NCBI GenBank assembly: GCA_902511425.1
Contig: CABXFE010000013.1
Span: 1-33,582 of the forward strand
Length of the DNA stretch: 33,582 nt
DNA from: an uncultured SAR86 cluster bacterium
Lineage (GTDB): Bacteria; Pseudomonadota; Gammaproteobacteria; Magnimaribacterales; D2472
Reading direction: 5' to 3'
The notes under the pieces are model-generated. The model saw only the letters and a program-made list of their open reading frames with translations, ran no database searches and was not told the origin of the DNA. The translations under genes were made by a program, and so were the position numbers. This document shows positions 23,888 to 31,404 of this stretch, piece by piece. Each line of letters begins with the position of its first letter. Position 1 is the first letter of the stretch.

Positions 23888-25345
23888 ATGTTTAAGAAAT
23901 TACTTATTTTATTTTTTGCGATATTAACAGCTTTGCTCTTAGCAGCATTATTTAGAACAATTATGCACACAGCCGTTCAGACCAAACCCACTGAAGGCGA
24001 AGTAATTTTAATTGATGAGATTAGAGCAATTGAAAATCTAGCTGAGTCTATTAAATTTCAAACTATCTCCTATCAGGAAAAAGAAAAATTTCCTCAAGAG
24101 GAGTTCAATTATTTTATCGAGTGGGCAGCAAAAACATATCCCGAGTTTCATCAAGCACTAACGTTGGAAAAGCTAGGACATTCATTGCTCTTTAAATGGA
24201 AGGGAAGTGATAAAACACTTTCACCTATTCTCTTTGAGGGTCACTATGACGTGGTTCCAATCATTCCAGGTACGGAAGATTTATGGGACGAAATGCCATT
24301 TTCTGGAACCATTTCAAACAACAGGATTTGGGGTCGGGGCGCATTAGATGATAAAAGCGGAGTTATCGGGTTGATGGAGGCTGCCACATATTTAATTAAA
24401 AATAATTTTCAACCCACAAGAACTGTGTATTTTGGTTTTGGCCACGATGAAGAGATTGGCGGCGGCGGCGCAGCTTTAATTACAGAAAAATTAAGAGAAC
24501 AAGGCATTCAACTGCATTGGTCTCTGGGCGAGGGGTCATTTGTAAATAGAGGGTTTTTCCCAGGTGTTGACAAATTGATTGCCCCAATAAACGTTGCTGA
24601 AAAAGGTATTATGAATCTATTGATTGTTGCAAAAGCAGAAGGTGGGCACTCTTCGACGCCGCCAAGCAGAACTGCAGTTACCCTTCTTGCAGAAGCACTT
24701 ATGAAGCTTGAAAAAGAACCTTTGCCAGGAAGTTTGGAGGGGCTCAGCGCAGTTATGTTTGACGAAGTTAGCAAACACATGCCCTTTAGCTATCGTTTTT
24801 TATTTGCTAACAGATGGCTGTTTGGGGGCATTATAGAATCTCAGATGTCATCATCGCCAGTTATTAACGCCATGATCAGAACAACCACTGCACCCACAAT
24901 GCTTAATGGCAGCATAAAAAGCAATGTTTTACCTATAGAAGCCTCCGCACTAATTAATTTTAGGCTTCATCCTAGAGACACTATTGAAAGCGTTACTGAT
25001 CATGTAAGGAGGATCGTTGGTTCGGAAGACGTCGAAGTTCGCTTGTTAGGAGGCATGGAGGCATCCGGCATTTCATCGTGGAACTCCCCCGGATTTGAGA
25101 TTGTTGCAACCTCTCTAAATAAGGTCTACGGCGATGTTATTTCTGTTCCCGGGCTTATGATTGCAGCATCAGACACCAGACATTATTCGAAGATTGCTGA
25201 TAACTCCTTTAGATTTAATCCATTTTCAATTGTGCCTGAAGATATGACAGGCTTTCATGGAACAAACGAGAGCATAGACATTGATAGCTTTGTTGCAGGC
25301 ATTAAAACATATGTTGAGATCATCAGAGAGGGTTCTAGCAATTAG
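23888..25345 (+). CDS. M20 family peptidase, PM20D1-like
   Basis: A 485-residue zinc amidohydrolase with an N-terminal membrane anchor (about 4-24). Metal ligands and catalytic residues are seen in LFEGHYDVVP (H119, D121), GRGALDDKSG (D155) and FGHDEEIGGGG (E188, E189), with a dimerisation domain in the middle (GGHSSTPPSRTAV). The length and the LGEGSFV and FHGTNESIDI segments match PM20D1/carboxypeptidase S relatives, which cleave or form N-acyl amino acids. It may act in the periplasm. The substrate is inferred only at family level. Confidence 0.88.
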   Translation: MFKKLLILFFAILTALLLAALFRTIMHTAVQTKPTEGEVILIDEIRAIENLAESIKFQTISYQEKEKFPQEEFNYFIEWAAKTYPEFHQALTLEKLGHSLLFKWKGSDKTLSPILFEGHYDVVPIIPGTEDLWDEMPFSGTISNNRIWGRGALDDKSGVIGLMEAATYLIKNNFQPTRTVYFGFGHDEEIGGGGAALITEKLREQGIQLHWSLGEGSFVNRGFFPGVDKLIAPINVAEKGIMNLLIVAKAEGGHSSTPPSRTAVTLLAEALMKLEKEPLPGSLEGLSAVMFDEVSKHMPFSYRFLFANRWLFGGIIESQMSSSPVINAMIRTTTAPTMLNGSIKSNVLPIEASALINFRLHPRDTIESVTDHVRRIVGSEDVEVRLLGGMEASGISSWNSPGFEIVATSLNKVYGDVISVPGLMIAASDTRHYSKIADNSFRFNPFSIVPEDMTGFHGTNESIDIDSFVAGIKTYVEIIREGSSN

Positions 25346-25353
25346 AGCATTTT

Positions 25354-26082
25354 ATGGGCGCAACTAGTCTAGCCTTCAAGGTTTATTTAATTCTTGGGTT
25401 TGAATTAGCAGTTCTCTATGGCTGCGTATTTTTTATCATCCAACAATCCAAAAAAGCGTTTTATGCAAATAAGACGTTTTTAGGCATTGCATTTGCAGAG
25501 GCCGTTAACACAAACAGGCAGACGGATATCTGTATCGTGCAAAATAAAGCCACCACGTTGTTTTTCTTTTGGCTCATATTGTTCGGCATTATCTCAATGT
25601 GGACAGCCACAGCTTTTATTATTTTTTCAAGCTCATGGATCCAACTTTTTTTTATGACTCTCAGCGCAATAGGTTATGGCAGTATTATAGGTTTTATCAT
25701 CATGGATATGGATGAAAATGATGGCATGGTCGGCCTAATAGCTTCGACTTTATCAACAGCAGCAATGTTTATCATAGTCTCTGTTAGTGGAATAAATTTT
25801 GCAAATCCAATCTTCGTATCAACAATTAGCTTTTTAATATTAAGCTTAATTGTTTGGGAGCTTATTACTCTAGTTACAGGCATTTCAAGAGGCGCTACTA
25901 AGATAAAAGCAGTTTTAGCAATTGTTACCTTTTCCATGTCTTTGCTTGCATCTATCAGCAGAGTTAATGTTACCTCTGAAAAAGGTTTAAATGATTGGAA
26001 TACAGCTATCGATCTTGCCTTTGGCATGTACCTAGAGATAATTAATCTTATTTTGTATTACCTAGAGTTAATGGGTAGCTAG
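25354..26082 (+). CDS. Seven-TM membrane protein, possibly Bax-inhibitor-1-like
   Basis: A 242-residue protein with about seven hydrophobic helices starting near residues 8, 65, 92, 122, 147, 175 and 218. The last segment, AFGMYLEIINLILYYLEL, resembles the C-terminal helix of the BI-1/YccA (TMBIM) family, whose members read LSLYLDFINLFL. The first helix is also compatible. The rest is not clearly alike: residues 29-60 hold an unusual soluble insertion (KKAFYANKTFLGIAF and on). I treat the BI-1 link as tentative. It lies eight bases after the M20 peptidase gene. Confidence 0.5.
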   Translation: MGATSLAFKVYLILGFELAVLYGCVFFIIQQSKKAFYANKTFLGIAFAEAVNTNRQTDICIVQNKATTLFFFWLILFGIISMWTATAFIIFSSSWIQLFFMTLSAIGYGSIIGFIIMDMDENDGMVGLIASTLSTAAMFIIVSVSGINFANPIFVSTISFLILSLIVWELITLVTGISRGATKIKAVLAIVTFSMSLLASISRVNVTSEKGLNDWNTAIDLAFGMYLEIINLILYYLELMGS

Positions 26083-26094
26083 TATTTTAGAGAA

Positions 26095-26595
26095 ATGAAT
26101 CCTCAATATAGACTGAACACCTTTTGTAATAGCAGCAACAATGAAGCCCAACTTCAGGCAATTTATGATCTAAATCAGGCAAATACTCCAGAAGTTGGCT
26201 CGCTTGAATCCATGCAGCACTTAAAACAATTAATCGAGTTTAGCGAATACAATTTGTTAGTTCTGAAAGAGGATGAGATTGTTGGATTTATTATTTGCAT
26301 GAGAGAGGGCGCTGCTTACGGGTCTGAAAATTATAAATTTTTTACTAAAAGGCTGAAGAAGTTTCTGTATGTGGATAGAGTTGCAATTCATGAGCAACAC
26401 AGAAGGGCAGGTTTGGGACAAGCTATATATGAAGACATATTTTCTCAAGCCAATAATGAAAGTTTGCCTGTAGCACTAGAGGTCAATACGCAGCCTGTTA
26501 ATCAACCCTCACTAAATTTTCATGAGAAGATGGGTTTTGATCAAGTTGGTATCAGAGACTTTGACGATCATAGTGTGGCCTATTTTATTAAATAA
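26095..26595 (+). CDS. GNAT-family N-acetyltransferase
   Basis: A 166-residue acetyltransferase with motif A at VDRVAIHEQHRRAGLGQAIY (the RRAGLG pyrophosphate loop). A following VALEVNTQPVNQPSLNFHEK ends in the FHEKMGF motif B segment. This pattern resembles COG3818-like predicted acetyltransferases. The substrate is unknown. It lies 12 bases after the membrane protein and three bases before the lipoprotein hydrolase. Confidence 0.85.
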   Translation: MNPQYRLNTFCNSSNNEAQLQAIYDLNQANTPEVGSLESMQHLKQLIEFSEYNLLVLKEDEIVGFIICMREGAAYGSENYKFFTKRLKKFLYVDRVAIHEQHRRAGLGQAIYEDIFSQANNESLPVALEVNTQPVNQPSLNFHEKMGFDQVGIRDFDDHSVAYFIK

Positions 26596-26598
26596 TTT

Positions 26599-27321
26599 AT
26601 GAAGCATATTTTCTATACCTTCGCTCTAGTTTTCTTTATAGCTGGTTGTGGCAATGCTCCTCAGCCACCGTTTCAACTGAGTGATTTCAGCGATGAGATT
26701 TCTGTTAAAAAAATAGGAAAGAGGTTAATTGATCTACCTTATGGATTGAACTCACTGGAACCAAGAGAAGATGAAGCTCAGGAAGTTTTTATTGCCGTCC
26801 ATGGAGGAGGCAGCGAGGGTTATGAGTGGATTTATCCCATTAAAACAATTGATACAAAACAAAAGCATATGCACTTTTATCGATGGCCCGATAATGGATG
26901 CTTTCAAAACTCTGCAGAGGAACTAGCAGTTCAAATTAATAATCTTTTAAGTCAAAATAATTCTTTTAAAAAAGTATCATTAATTGGTCATAGTTATGGC
27001 GGCATACTCGTCACTCATGTTTTAAAGCATTGGAATGAAGCCACGCCGCTTGAGGTGCATGTTGTCGCATCTCCTTTATTAGGCACCTCAATGCTCAAAA
27101 GCATTTGTGGCTATGAGCCCATTGAAATGCTCCCAAATAACACATCACTTTTTGAATGGAGAACTCAACATCAGCTTGATAGTGCTTTCAAAGACTTATC
27201 TGAAGATCCACAGCAAATAAACATCAAAGGTAGTCTGATAACAGTTCTTCCGGAAACATATAAGGGCAATCGACTAGGACATAATTGGTCCATTAGCTGG
27301 GTTGCAGATGAGATTTTTTAA
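26599..27321 (+). CDS. Alpha/beta-hydrolase lipoprotein
   Basis: A 240-residue lipoprotein with lipobox IAGC (C17) and an alpha/beta-hydrolase fold. FIAVHGGGSEGYEW is the oxyanion region, LIGHSYGGILVTHVL holds the nucleophile serine, and the C-terminal GHNWSISWVADEIF supplies a His. It is probably an esterase or thioesterase on the periplasmic face. It follows the GNAT gene by three bases. Confidence 0.8.
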   Translation: MKHIFYTFALVFFIAGCGNAPQPPFQLSDFSDEISVKKIGKRLIDLPYGLNSLEPREDEAQEVFIAVHGGGSEGYEWIYPIKTIDTKQKHMHFYRWPDNGCFQNSAEELAVQINNLLSQNNSFKKVSLIGHSYGGILVTHVLKHWNEATPLEVHVVASPLLGTSMLKSICGYEPIEMLPNNTSLFEWRTQHQLDSAFKDLSEDPQQINIKGSLITVLPETYKGNRLGHNWSISWVADEIF

Positions 27322-27388
27322 TCCTCAGTCTTTATTTAATATGACCAAGGCTTGAGTTAAACTATCTTTTTTTAAAATAAGGACTACC

Positions 27389-28363
27389 ATGCCGCTTCCA
27401 AAAATTTTACAAGATAATTTAGCAATCCCCGTTATTGGCTCCCCTCTTTTTCTTGTTTCTGGACCAGAGTTAGTTATTGCTCAATGCAAGGCTGGAATTG
27501 TGGGATCATTTCCAGCATTAAATGCTCGACCTCAGCACGTGCTTGAAGAATGGTTGATAAGAATTAAAGAAGAGTTAGCCCAAGCAAAAGCTGAAAACCC
27601 CAATTTACCAATTGCGCCATATGCAGTTAACCAAATTTGTCATGCTTCTAATGATAGATTGATGGGTGATATGGAATTATGTGTAAAGCATGAAGTTCCA
27701 ATTATTATTACTTCACTCAGACCGCCTGAGGAAATTGTTACAGCCGCACATTCATATGGTGGCCTTGTTTATCATGATGTCATTAGTGTTCGACATGCAA
27801 AGAAAGCTGCTGAACAAGGCGTTGATGGTTTAATTTTGGTTTGTGCTGGAGCTGGCGGTCATGCAGGAACACTTTCACCTTTTGCTTTAGTAAGAGAGGT
27901 TAGAGAGTTCTTTGATGGAACGATTATTCTCTCGGGCTCTATTAGCTCTGGCAGCGCAGTTGCATCAAGTTTAGCTTTAGGTGCTGATCTTGCGTACCTA
28001 GGAACCAGATTTATTGCTACTGAAGAGGCGAATGCTGATCAGGGGTATAAAGACATGCTGATAGATAGTGTGGCTGATGATATTGTATATTCATCTTTGT
28101 TCACTGGAGTCCATGGTAACTATTTAAAAGGCTCTGTTGAAAATGCTGGCTTAGATCCTAATAATCTCCCCGAGGCAGACAAGTCATCCATGAACTTTGG
28201 ATCTGGAGGCAACACAGATGCAAAAGCATGGAAAGATATTTGGGGTTCTGGTCAAGGCATAGGCTCCATTAAAGACTCTCCATCTGTTCAAACTTTAGTA
28301 GACCAATTAACCGAAGAGTTTAAAGAGGCTGTAAAAGATTTAAATCAAAAATCTACTTATTAG
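27389..28363 (+). CDS. Nitronate monooxygenase / 2-nitropropane dioxygenase family protein
   Basis: A 324-residue FMN-dependent TIM-barrel enzyme. It opens with PVIGSPLFLVSGPELVIAQC and has CAGAGGHAGTLSPFALVREV, the conserved His and glycine-rich loop of the family. ILSGSISSGSAVASSLALGA and YLGTRFIATEEA bind FMN phosphate. The family oxidises alkyl nitronates; the FabK enoyl-ACP reductases are its closest alternative. AAGGA lies six bases before the ATG. The gene ends convergently with the MazG-like gene. Confidence 0.9.
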   Translation: MPLPKILQDNLAIPVIGSPLFLVSGPELVIAQCKAGIVGSFPALNARPQHVLEEWLIRIKEELAQAKAENPNLPIAPYAVNQICHASNDRLMGDMELCVKHEVPIIITSLRPPEEIVTAAHSYGGLVYHDVISVRHAKKAAEQGVDGLILVCAGAGGHAGTLSPFALVREVREFFDGTIILSGSISSGSAVASSLALGADLAYLGTRFIATEEANADQGYKDMLIDSVADDIVYSSLFTGVHGNYLKGSVENAGLDPNNLPEADKSSMNFGSGGNTDAKAWKDIWGSGQGIGSIKDSPSVQTLVDQLTEEFKEAVKDLNQKSTY

Positions 28364-28408
28364 ACCCAATGTAATTTAGCTCTGCTATAGAAAGCTTTTA
28401 ATTTTAAA

Positions 28409-28825
28409 TTATAAATCTCCATCTTTTCTGTGTTCACTTCGATCAACTTCAAACTTTTCTCCATACCTTGCTTCTAGCTTGTCTTGGTTTTCTTTAATTA
28501 CCTCATATGGATCAAGTTTTAAAGCCATACAGGCTGTAGCCCAGTACCACATAATGTCTCCCAGCTCTCTTTTCATATGAAAAATATTATCTTCTGATGC
28601 AGGTTTCCCCTGAAGGAACATCTTTTTTACTATTTCAACGAATTCGCCTGTTTCACTGCCTAATCCAAGCGCAGCTGTTAATAGTCTTGCAGACTCTATT
28701 GGAGAAGAGGAATCAATTTCCTTCATGCGAGCATCTAAGCTGCTTTGATCCAAGCTTGGCTCACTTGTTACCTTGGTGACAAAATCTCCGTAACTGTTTA
28801 AAAACTCTTTTGCTTCATTGCTCAT
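28409..28825 (-). CDS. MazG-like nucleotide pyrophosphohydrolase
   Basis: A 138-residue all-alpha NTP pyrophosphohydrolase. The metal-binding motifs are seen as GSETGEFVEIVKK (E-x-x-E) and KRELGDIMWYWATA (E-x-x-D), then NQDKLEARYG. It probably hydrolyses non-canonical NTPs. It lies downstream of the GlcNAc transferase on the minus strand with a 12-base gap, so the two are probably cotranscribed. Confidence 0.87.
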   Translation of the reverse strand: MSNEAKEFLNSYGDFVTKVTSEPSLDQSSLDARMKEIDSSSPIESARLLTAALGLGSETGEFVEIVKKMFLQGKPASEDNIFHMKRELGDIMWYWATACMALKLDPYEVIKENQDKLEARYGEKFEVDRSEHRKDGDL

Positions 28826-28837
28826 AAAATTCTCCTA

Positions 28838-29836
28838 TTATTTTAGCGGGCTAATTTTCCAATCAAGGGATTCAAGAAAACTAGATTCCGTTGCCTTTTC
28901 TATATCTAAAACTACCTTATTCTTTAAATCTATACCACTGATCAAAGCATAGTCTTCTAAAGACCTATCAAACCCAAGGTTCATTGGTTCTTCAACTTTG
29001 CCAGAAAATAAGTCATCTAGTCTATTTAAACTTTTTTTGTCTAACTCAGTCCATCTAACTGCTCTTTTTTCATCATCCTCTGGATCCCAATGAAGTTTTC
29101 TGGGTATATCGCTTGTATCCGTATAAAGATGAAACAATGGAACATCAGGAATATGGAAAAATGAATAGCCTCGAGTGAACGCCCGCAATGCCATTGAAAG
29201 CTCTTCACCATAGAAATAATAATTAGGATCATATGGTATGTCTTTTACAAAAGACCCCCTTGTAAAAATGCAACCTGCTGCCATTAAAATTGCGTGAGTA
29301 ATGTCATTATGCTTTGTTGGAATACCTATTTGCCTTGAAAATGAGCCTTTTAAAAATAGGCTATCTTTTCTATAGGTTATAATCTGAGTATGTTTGTCCC
29401 CAGTATTAAGAGAAAACAAACCTTTTTCAAAATCCAGAACCTTAAAGCCTCGTGGATAAGAGGTAATAATTGGTTTTTTGAAATAATTGTCATCTGATTG
29501 AATAGTAGAAATTTTTTCCAGTTGCTCAGTAAAAATTTTATCCCAGCTAGGTGCAAATTGTGTATGCGAGTCAACCTGTAAAAAAAAGTCTTCTCCATTA
29601 AAAAAACTTTGCGCTCTATGTCTTGCCCAGCAAGGACCTTTTGAAAACAATGGATCTACGTGCTCGTAATGAATTTGATTTGCGAATGCAATACCATTTA
29701 CTGCAATCCCATTGTCTGACTGATCACAGATACTAAATACTAGATCATCCTTCTTGTCAGCATTGTTGTAGGCGCTAAAAATTGTAGATACCAGCAAGGG
29801 ATCTTGGTAGGATGCAATTGAAATAAATATACTCAT
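28838..29836 (-). CDS. GlcNAc transferase of the Skp1-GnT1 type (GT60)
   Basis: A 332-residue cytoplasmic glycosyltransferase with no signal peptide or membrane helix. It opens with MSIFISIASYQDPLLVSTI, the usual beginning of the Glycosyltransferase (GlcNAc) family. FFLQVDSHTQFAPSWD holds the D-x-H metal/nucleotide motif and is the family's best signature. AGCIFTRGSFVKDIPYDP and YFYGEELSMALRAFTRGYSFF are the acceptor and sugar-binding regions. Dictyostelium Skp1-GnT1 adds alpha-GlcNAc to hydroxyproline. The divergent neighbour is a prolyl 4-hydroxylase, so the acceptor is probably hydroxyproline in a protein; this is inference. Confidence 0.85.
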   Translation of the reverse strand: MSIFISIASYQDPLLVSTIFSAYNNADKKDDLVFSICDQSDNGIAVNGIAFANQIHYEHVDPLFSKGPCWARHRAQSFFNGEDFFLQVDSHTQFAPSWDKIFTEQLEKISTIQSDDNYFKKPIITSYPRGFKVLDFEKGLFSLNTGDKHTQIITYRKDSLFLKGSFSRQIGIPTKHNDITHAILMAAGCIFTRGSFVKDIPYDPNYYFYGEELSMALRAFTRGYSFFHIPDVPLFHLYTDTSDIPRKLHWDPEDDEKRAVRWTELDKKSLNRLDDLFSGKVEEPMNLGFDRSLEDYALISGIDLKNKVVLDIEKATESSFLESLDWKISPLK

Positions 29837-29868
29837 TTGTATGCGTTTAGTACTTGGTTAGCATACAA
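29837..29868. promoter_or_regulatory. 8-bp inverted repeat in GT60/P4H divergent intergenic region
   Basis: TTGTATGC (29837-29844) is the exact reverse complement of GCATACAA (29861-29868), with 16 bases between. Its right arm overlaps TACAAT (29864-29869), a good -10 for the hydroxylase gene. The left arm abuts the GT60 start codon. It is a candidate shared operator for the two genes. No regulator is identified. Confidence 0.5.
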
Positions 29869-29880
29869 TTATTTCTACCC

Positions 29881-30519
29881 ATGAATACTGAATATCCAAA
29901 AAAAATTGCTGATAATGTCACCATGTATGCTGCTGATCCCATCTTATATGTGGTCGATAATTTTCTTAGCAATGATGAATGTGATGCATTCATAAAAGCT
30001 TCTGAGGGAAAGCTTCAACCTTCCACAGTCATTAGTCCTAATAAACATATTCAACATGAAAGCAGAACCAGTGAAAATTGCTGGATAGAGCATGATGCCA
30101 ACGACATAGTCCATGAAGTCAGCAAGAGATTTTCAATCTTGGTTCAAATGCCAATTAGAAATGCAGAGCAGTACCAGCTTGTTTATTATAAAAAAGGAGC
30201 CCAGTACAAGCCGCATTTTGATTCATTCGACTATGAAACAGAAGATGGAAAAAATAACTGGGAGCCTGGCGGCCAAAGAATGATCACCGTTATTGCCTAT
30301 TTAAATGATGTCGAAGAGGGGGGCGAGACTGGGTTTCCAGAACTTGGCATTAATGTGCCGCCAAAAAAAGGAGATGCTGTAGTGTTTCATAATACTCTAC
30401 CCAACGACGCAGCCACCCATCCTAAAATTAACCCAAGATCGCTTCATGGAGGCATGCCAGTTATCAAGGGCGAGAAGTGGATGGTTAATCTTTGGTTTAG
30501 AGAAAATCTAAGATACTAA
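29881..30519 (+). CDS. Prolyl 4-hydroxylase, 2-oxoglutarate/Fe(II) oxygenase
   Basis: The enzyme hydroxylates proline in a protein using O2, 2-oxoglutarate and Fe(II). The iron ligands H112 and D114 lie in YKPHFDSF, the distal H189 in SLHGG, and the 2-oxoglutarate Lys199 in GEKW. RTSENCWIEH and the double-strand segments GGQRMITVIAYLNDVEEGGET are the family core. The track starts at a TTG (29854); the ATG at 29881 is preferred, giving 212 residues. It has no signal peptide, so it acts in the cytoplasm. It is divergent from the GT60 gene with a 44-base gap. Its stop abuts the stop of the HexR-like gene. Confidence 0.9.
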   Translation: MNTEYPKKIADNVTMYAADPILYVVDNFLSNDECDAFIKASEGKLQPSTVISPNKHIQHESRTSENCWIEHDANDIVHEVSKRFSILVQMPIRNAEQYQLVYYKKGAQYKPHFDSFDYETEDGKNNWEPGGQRMITVIAYLNDVEEGGETGFPELGINVPPKKGDAVVFHNTLPNDAATHPKINPRSLHGGMPVIKGEKWMVNLWFRENLRY

Positions 30520-31362
30520 CTACTTTAGTTTTAAAGAATTTTGACTGGTCACAATATTGAATAAATGATCTTGTGCCTCTGGCTTTAGCTGGGCTACTCC
30601 AACCGCTAAAACATCAATGATTGCCATATAAGCCAATCGAGAGGTAAGCGGTCTGGTCAATCTAGCATTTTCTCCAACATCAATATCTAGGGCGATATCA
30701 CATATTCTCGAAAGGGGTGTATTCGATGGCATGAGTCCTATGACAATTACCCCAAAACTTTTAACTGTTTTAATGCTCTCTACTAATGCGGCGGTGTTAC
30801 CAGATTGAGAGATGGCTACAACCACATCTCTATCATTCAATGAATTTGCTGACATAAATTGAATATGAGGATCAGAAATACAAGAAGAGGGTATCTTAAG
30901 TCGAAAGAACTTATGCTGGGCATCCATGGCTATTGGTACAGACCCTCCAAATGCATAAAACTCAACTCTTTTAGCGTTGGCAAGAGTTTCAATGGCTTCT
31001 TCAAGACAGCCTTGATCAAGCTGCGATCTAACATTTAAAATTTCACTAATGGTACTGTCAAAAACTTTTTCTGTAAGTTCTTGGATGGAATCCTCTGAAT
31101 CAATTTCATAAGAATTAAAATAGTCATCTGCAGCTAGTTGCTGAGCAAGAGTAAGTTTAAATTTTTGAAAACCATCAAAATTCACTGCTTTACAAAATCT
31201 AATTAAGGTCGGCTCGCTTACACCTATCTCAGTGGATGCCTGGGCGGTAGTTAATTCAATAATGGCACTAGGCTTATTTAATATAAATTCAGCAACCTTT
31301 ACCTCAGATTTTCTCAAGTTAGGCAGCGCTATTTTAATTTCTCTTAATAATTTAGTTTGCAT
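30520..31362 (-). CDS. hexR: RpiR-family regulator, HexR-like
   Basis: A 280-residue transcription factor with an N-terminal RpiR helix-turn-helix (about 1-75; KSEVKVAEFIL, GVSEPTLIRFCKAVNFDGF) and a C-terminal SIS sugar-phosphate domain (about 125-265; VEFYAFGGSVPIAMDAQHKFF, VVVAISQSGNTAALVES). It resembles HexR, which in gammaproteobacteria binds KDPG and controls central carbon metabolism genes. The exact regulon cannot be seen here; no zwf, edd or gap genes are in the window. It is convergent with the hydroxylase gene and divergent from uvrD. Confidence 0.75.
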   Translation of the reverse strand: MQTKLLREIKIALPNLRKSEVKVAEFILNKPSAIIELTTAQASTEIGVSEPTLIRFCKAVNFDGFQKFKLTLAQQLAADDYFNSYEIDSEDSIQELTEKVFDSTISEILNVRSQLDQGCLEEAIETLANAKRVEFYAFGGSVPIAMDAQHKFFRLKIPSSCISDPHIQFMSANSLNDRDVVVAISQSGNTAALVESIKTVKSFGVIVIGLMPSNTPLSRICDIALDIDVGENARLTRPLTSRLAYMAIIDVLAVGVAQLKPEAQDHLFNIVTSQNSLKLK

Positions 31363-31404
31363 AAAGGTTAGAATAGGCTTCTTAGATTAAAAAATGAACC
31401 CCTA

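Noticed and set aside
28364-28408. Terminator between nitronate monooxygenase and MazG-like genes
   Set aside because: AT-rich with an AAAGCTTT palindrome but no stable stem and T-tract.
30500-30545. Hairpin between the convergent hydroxylase and HexR-like genes
   Set aside because: Only CTAA/TTAG with broken flanking pairs; too weak to call a terminator.
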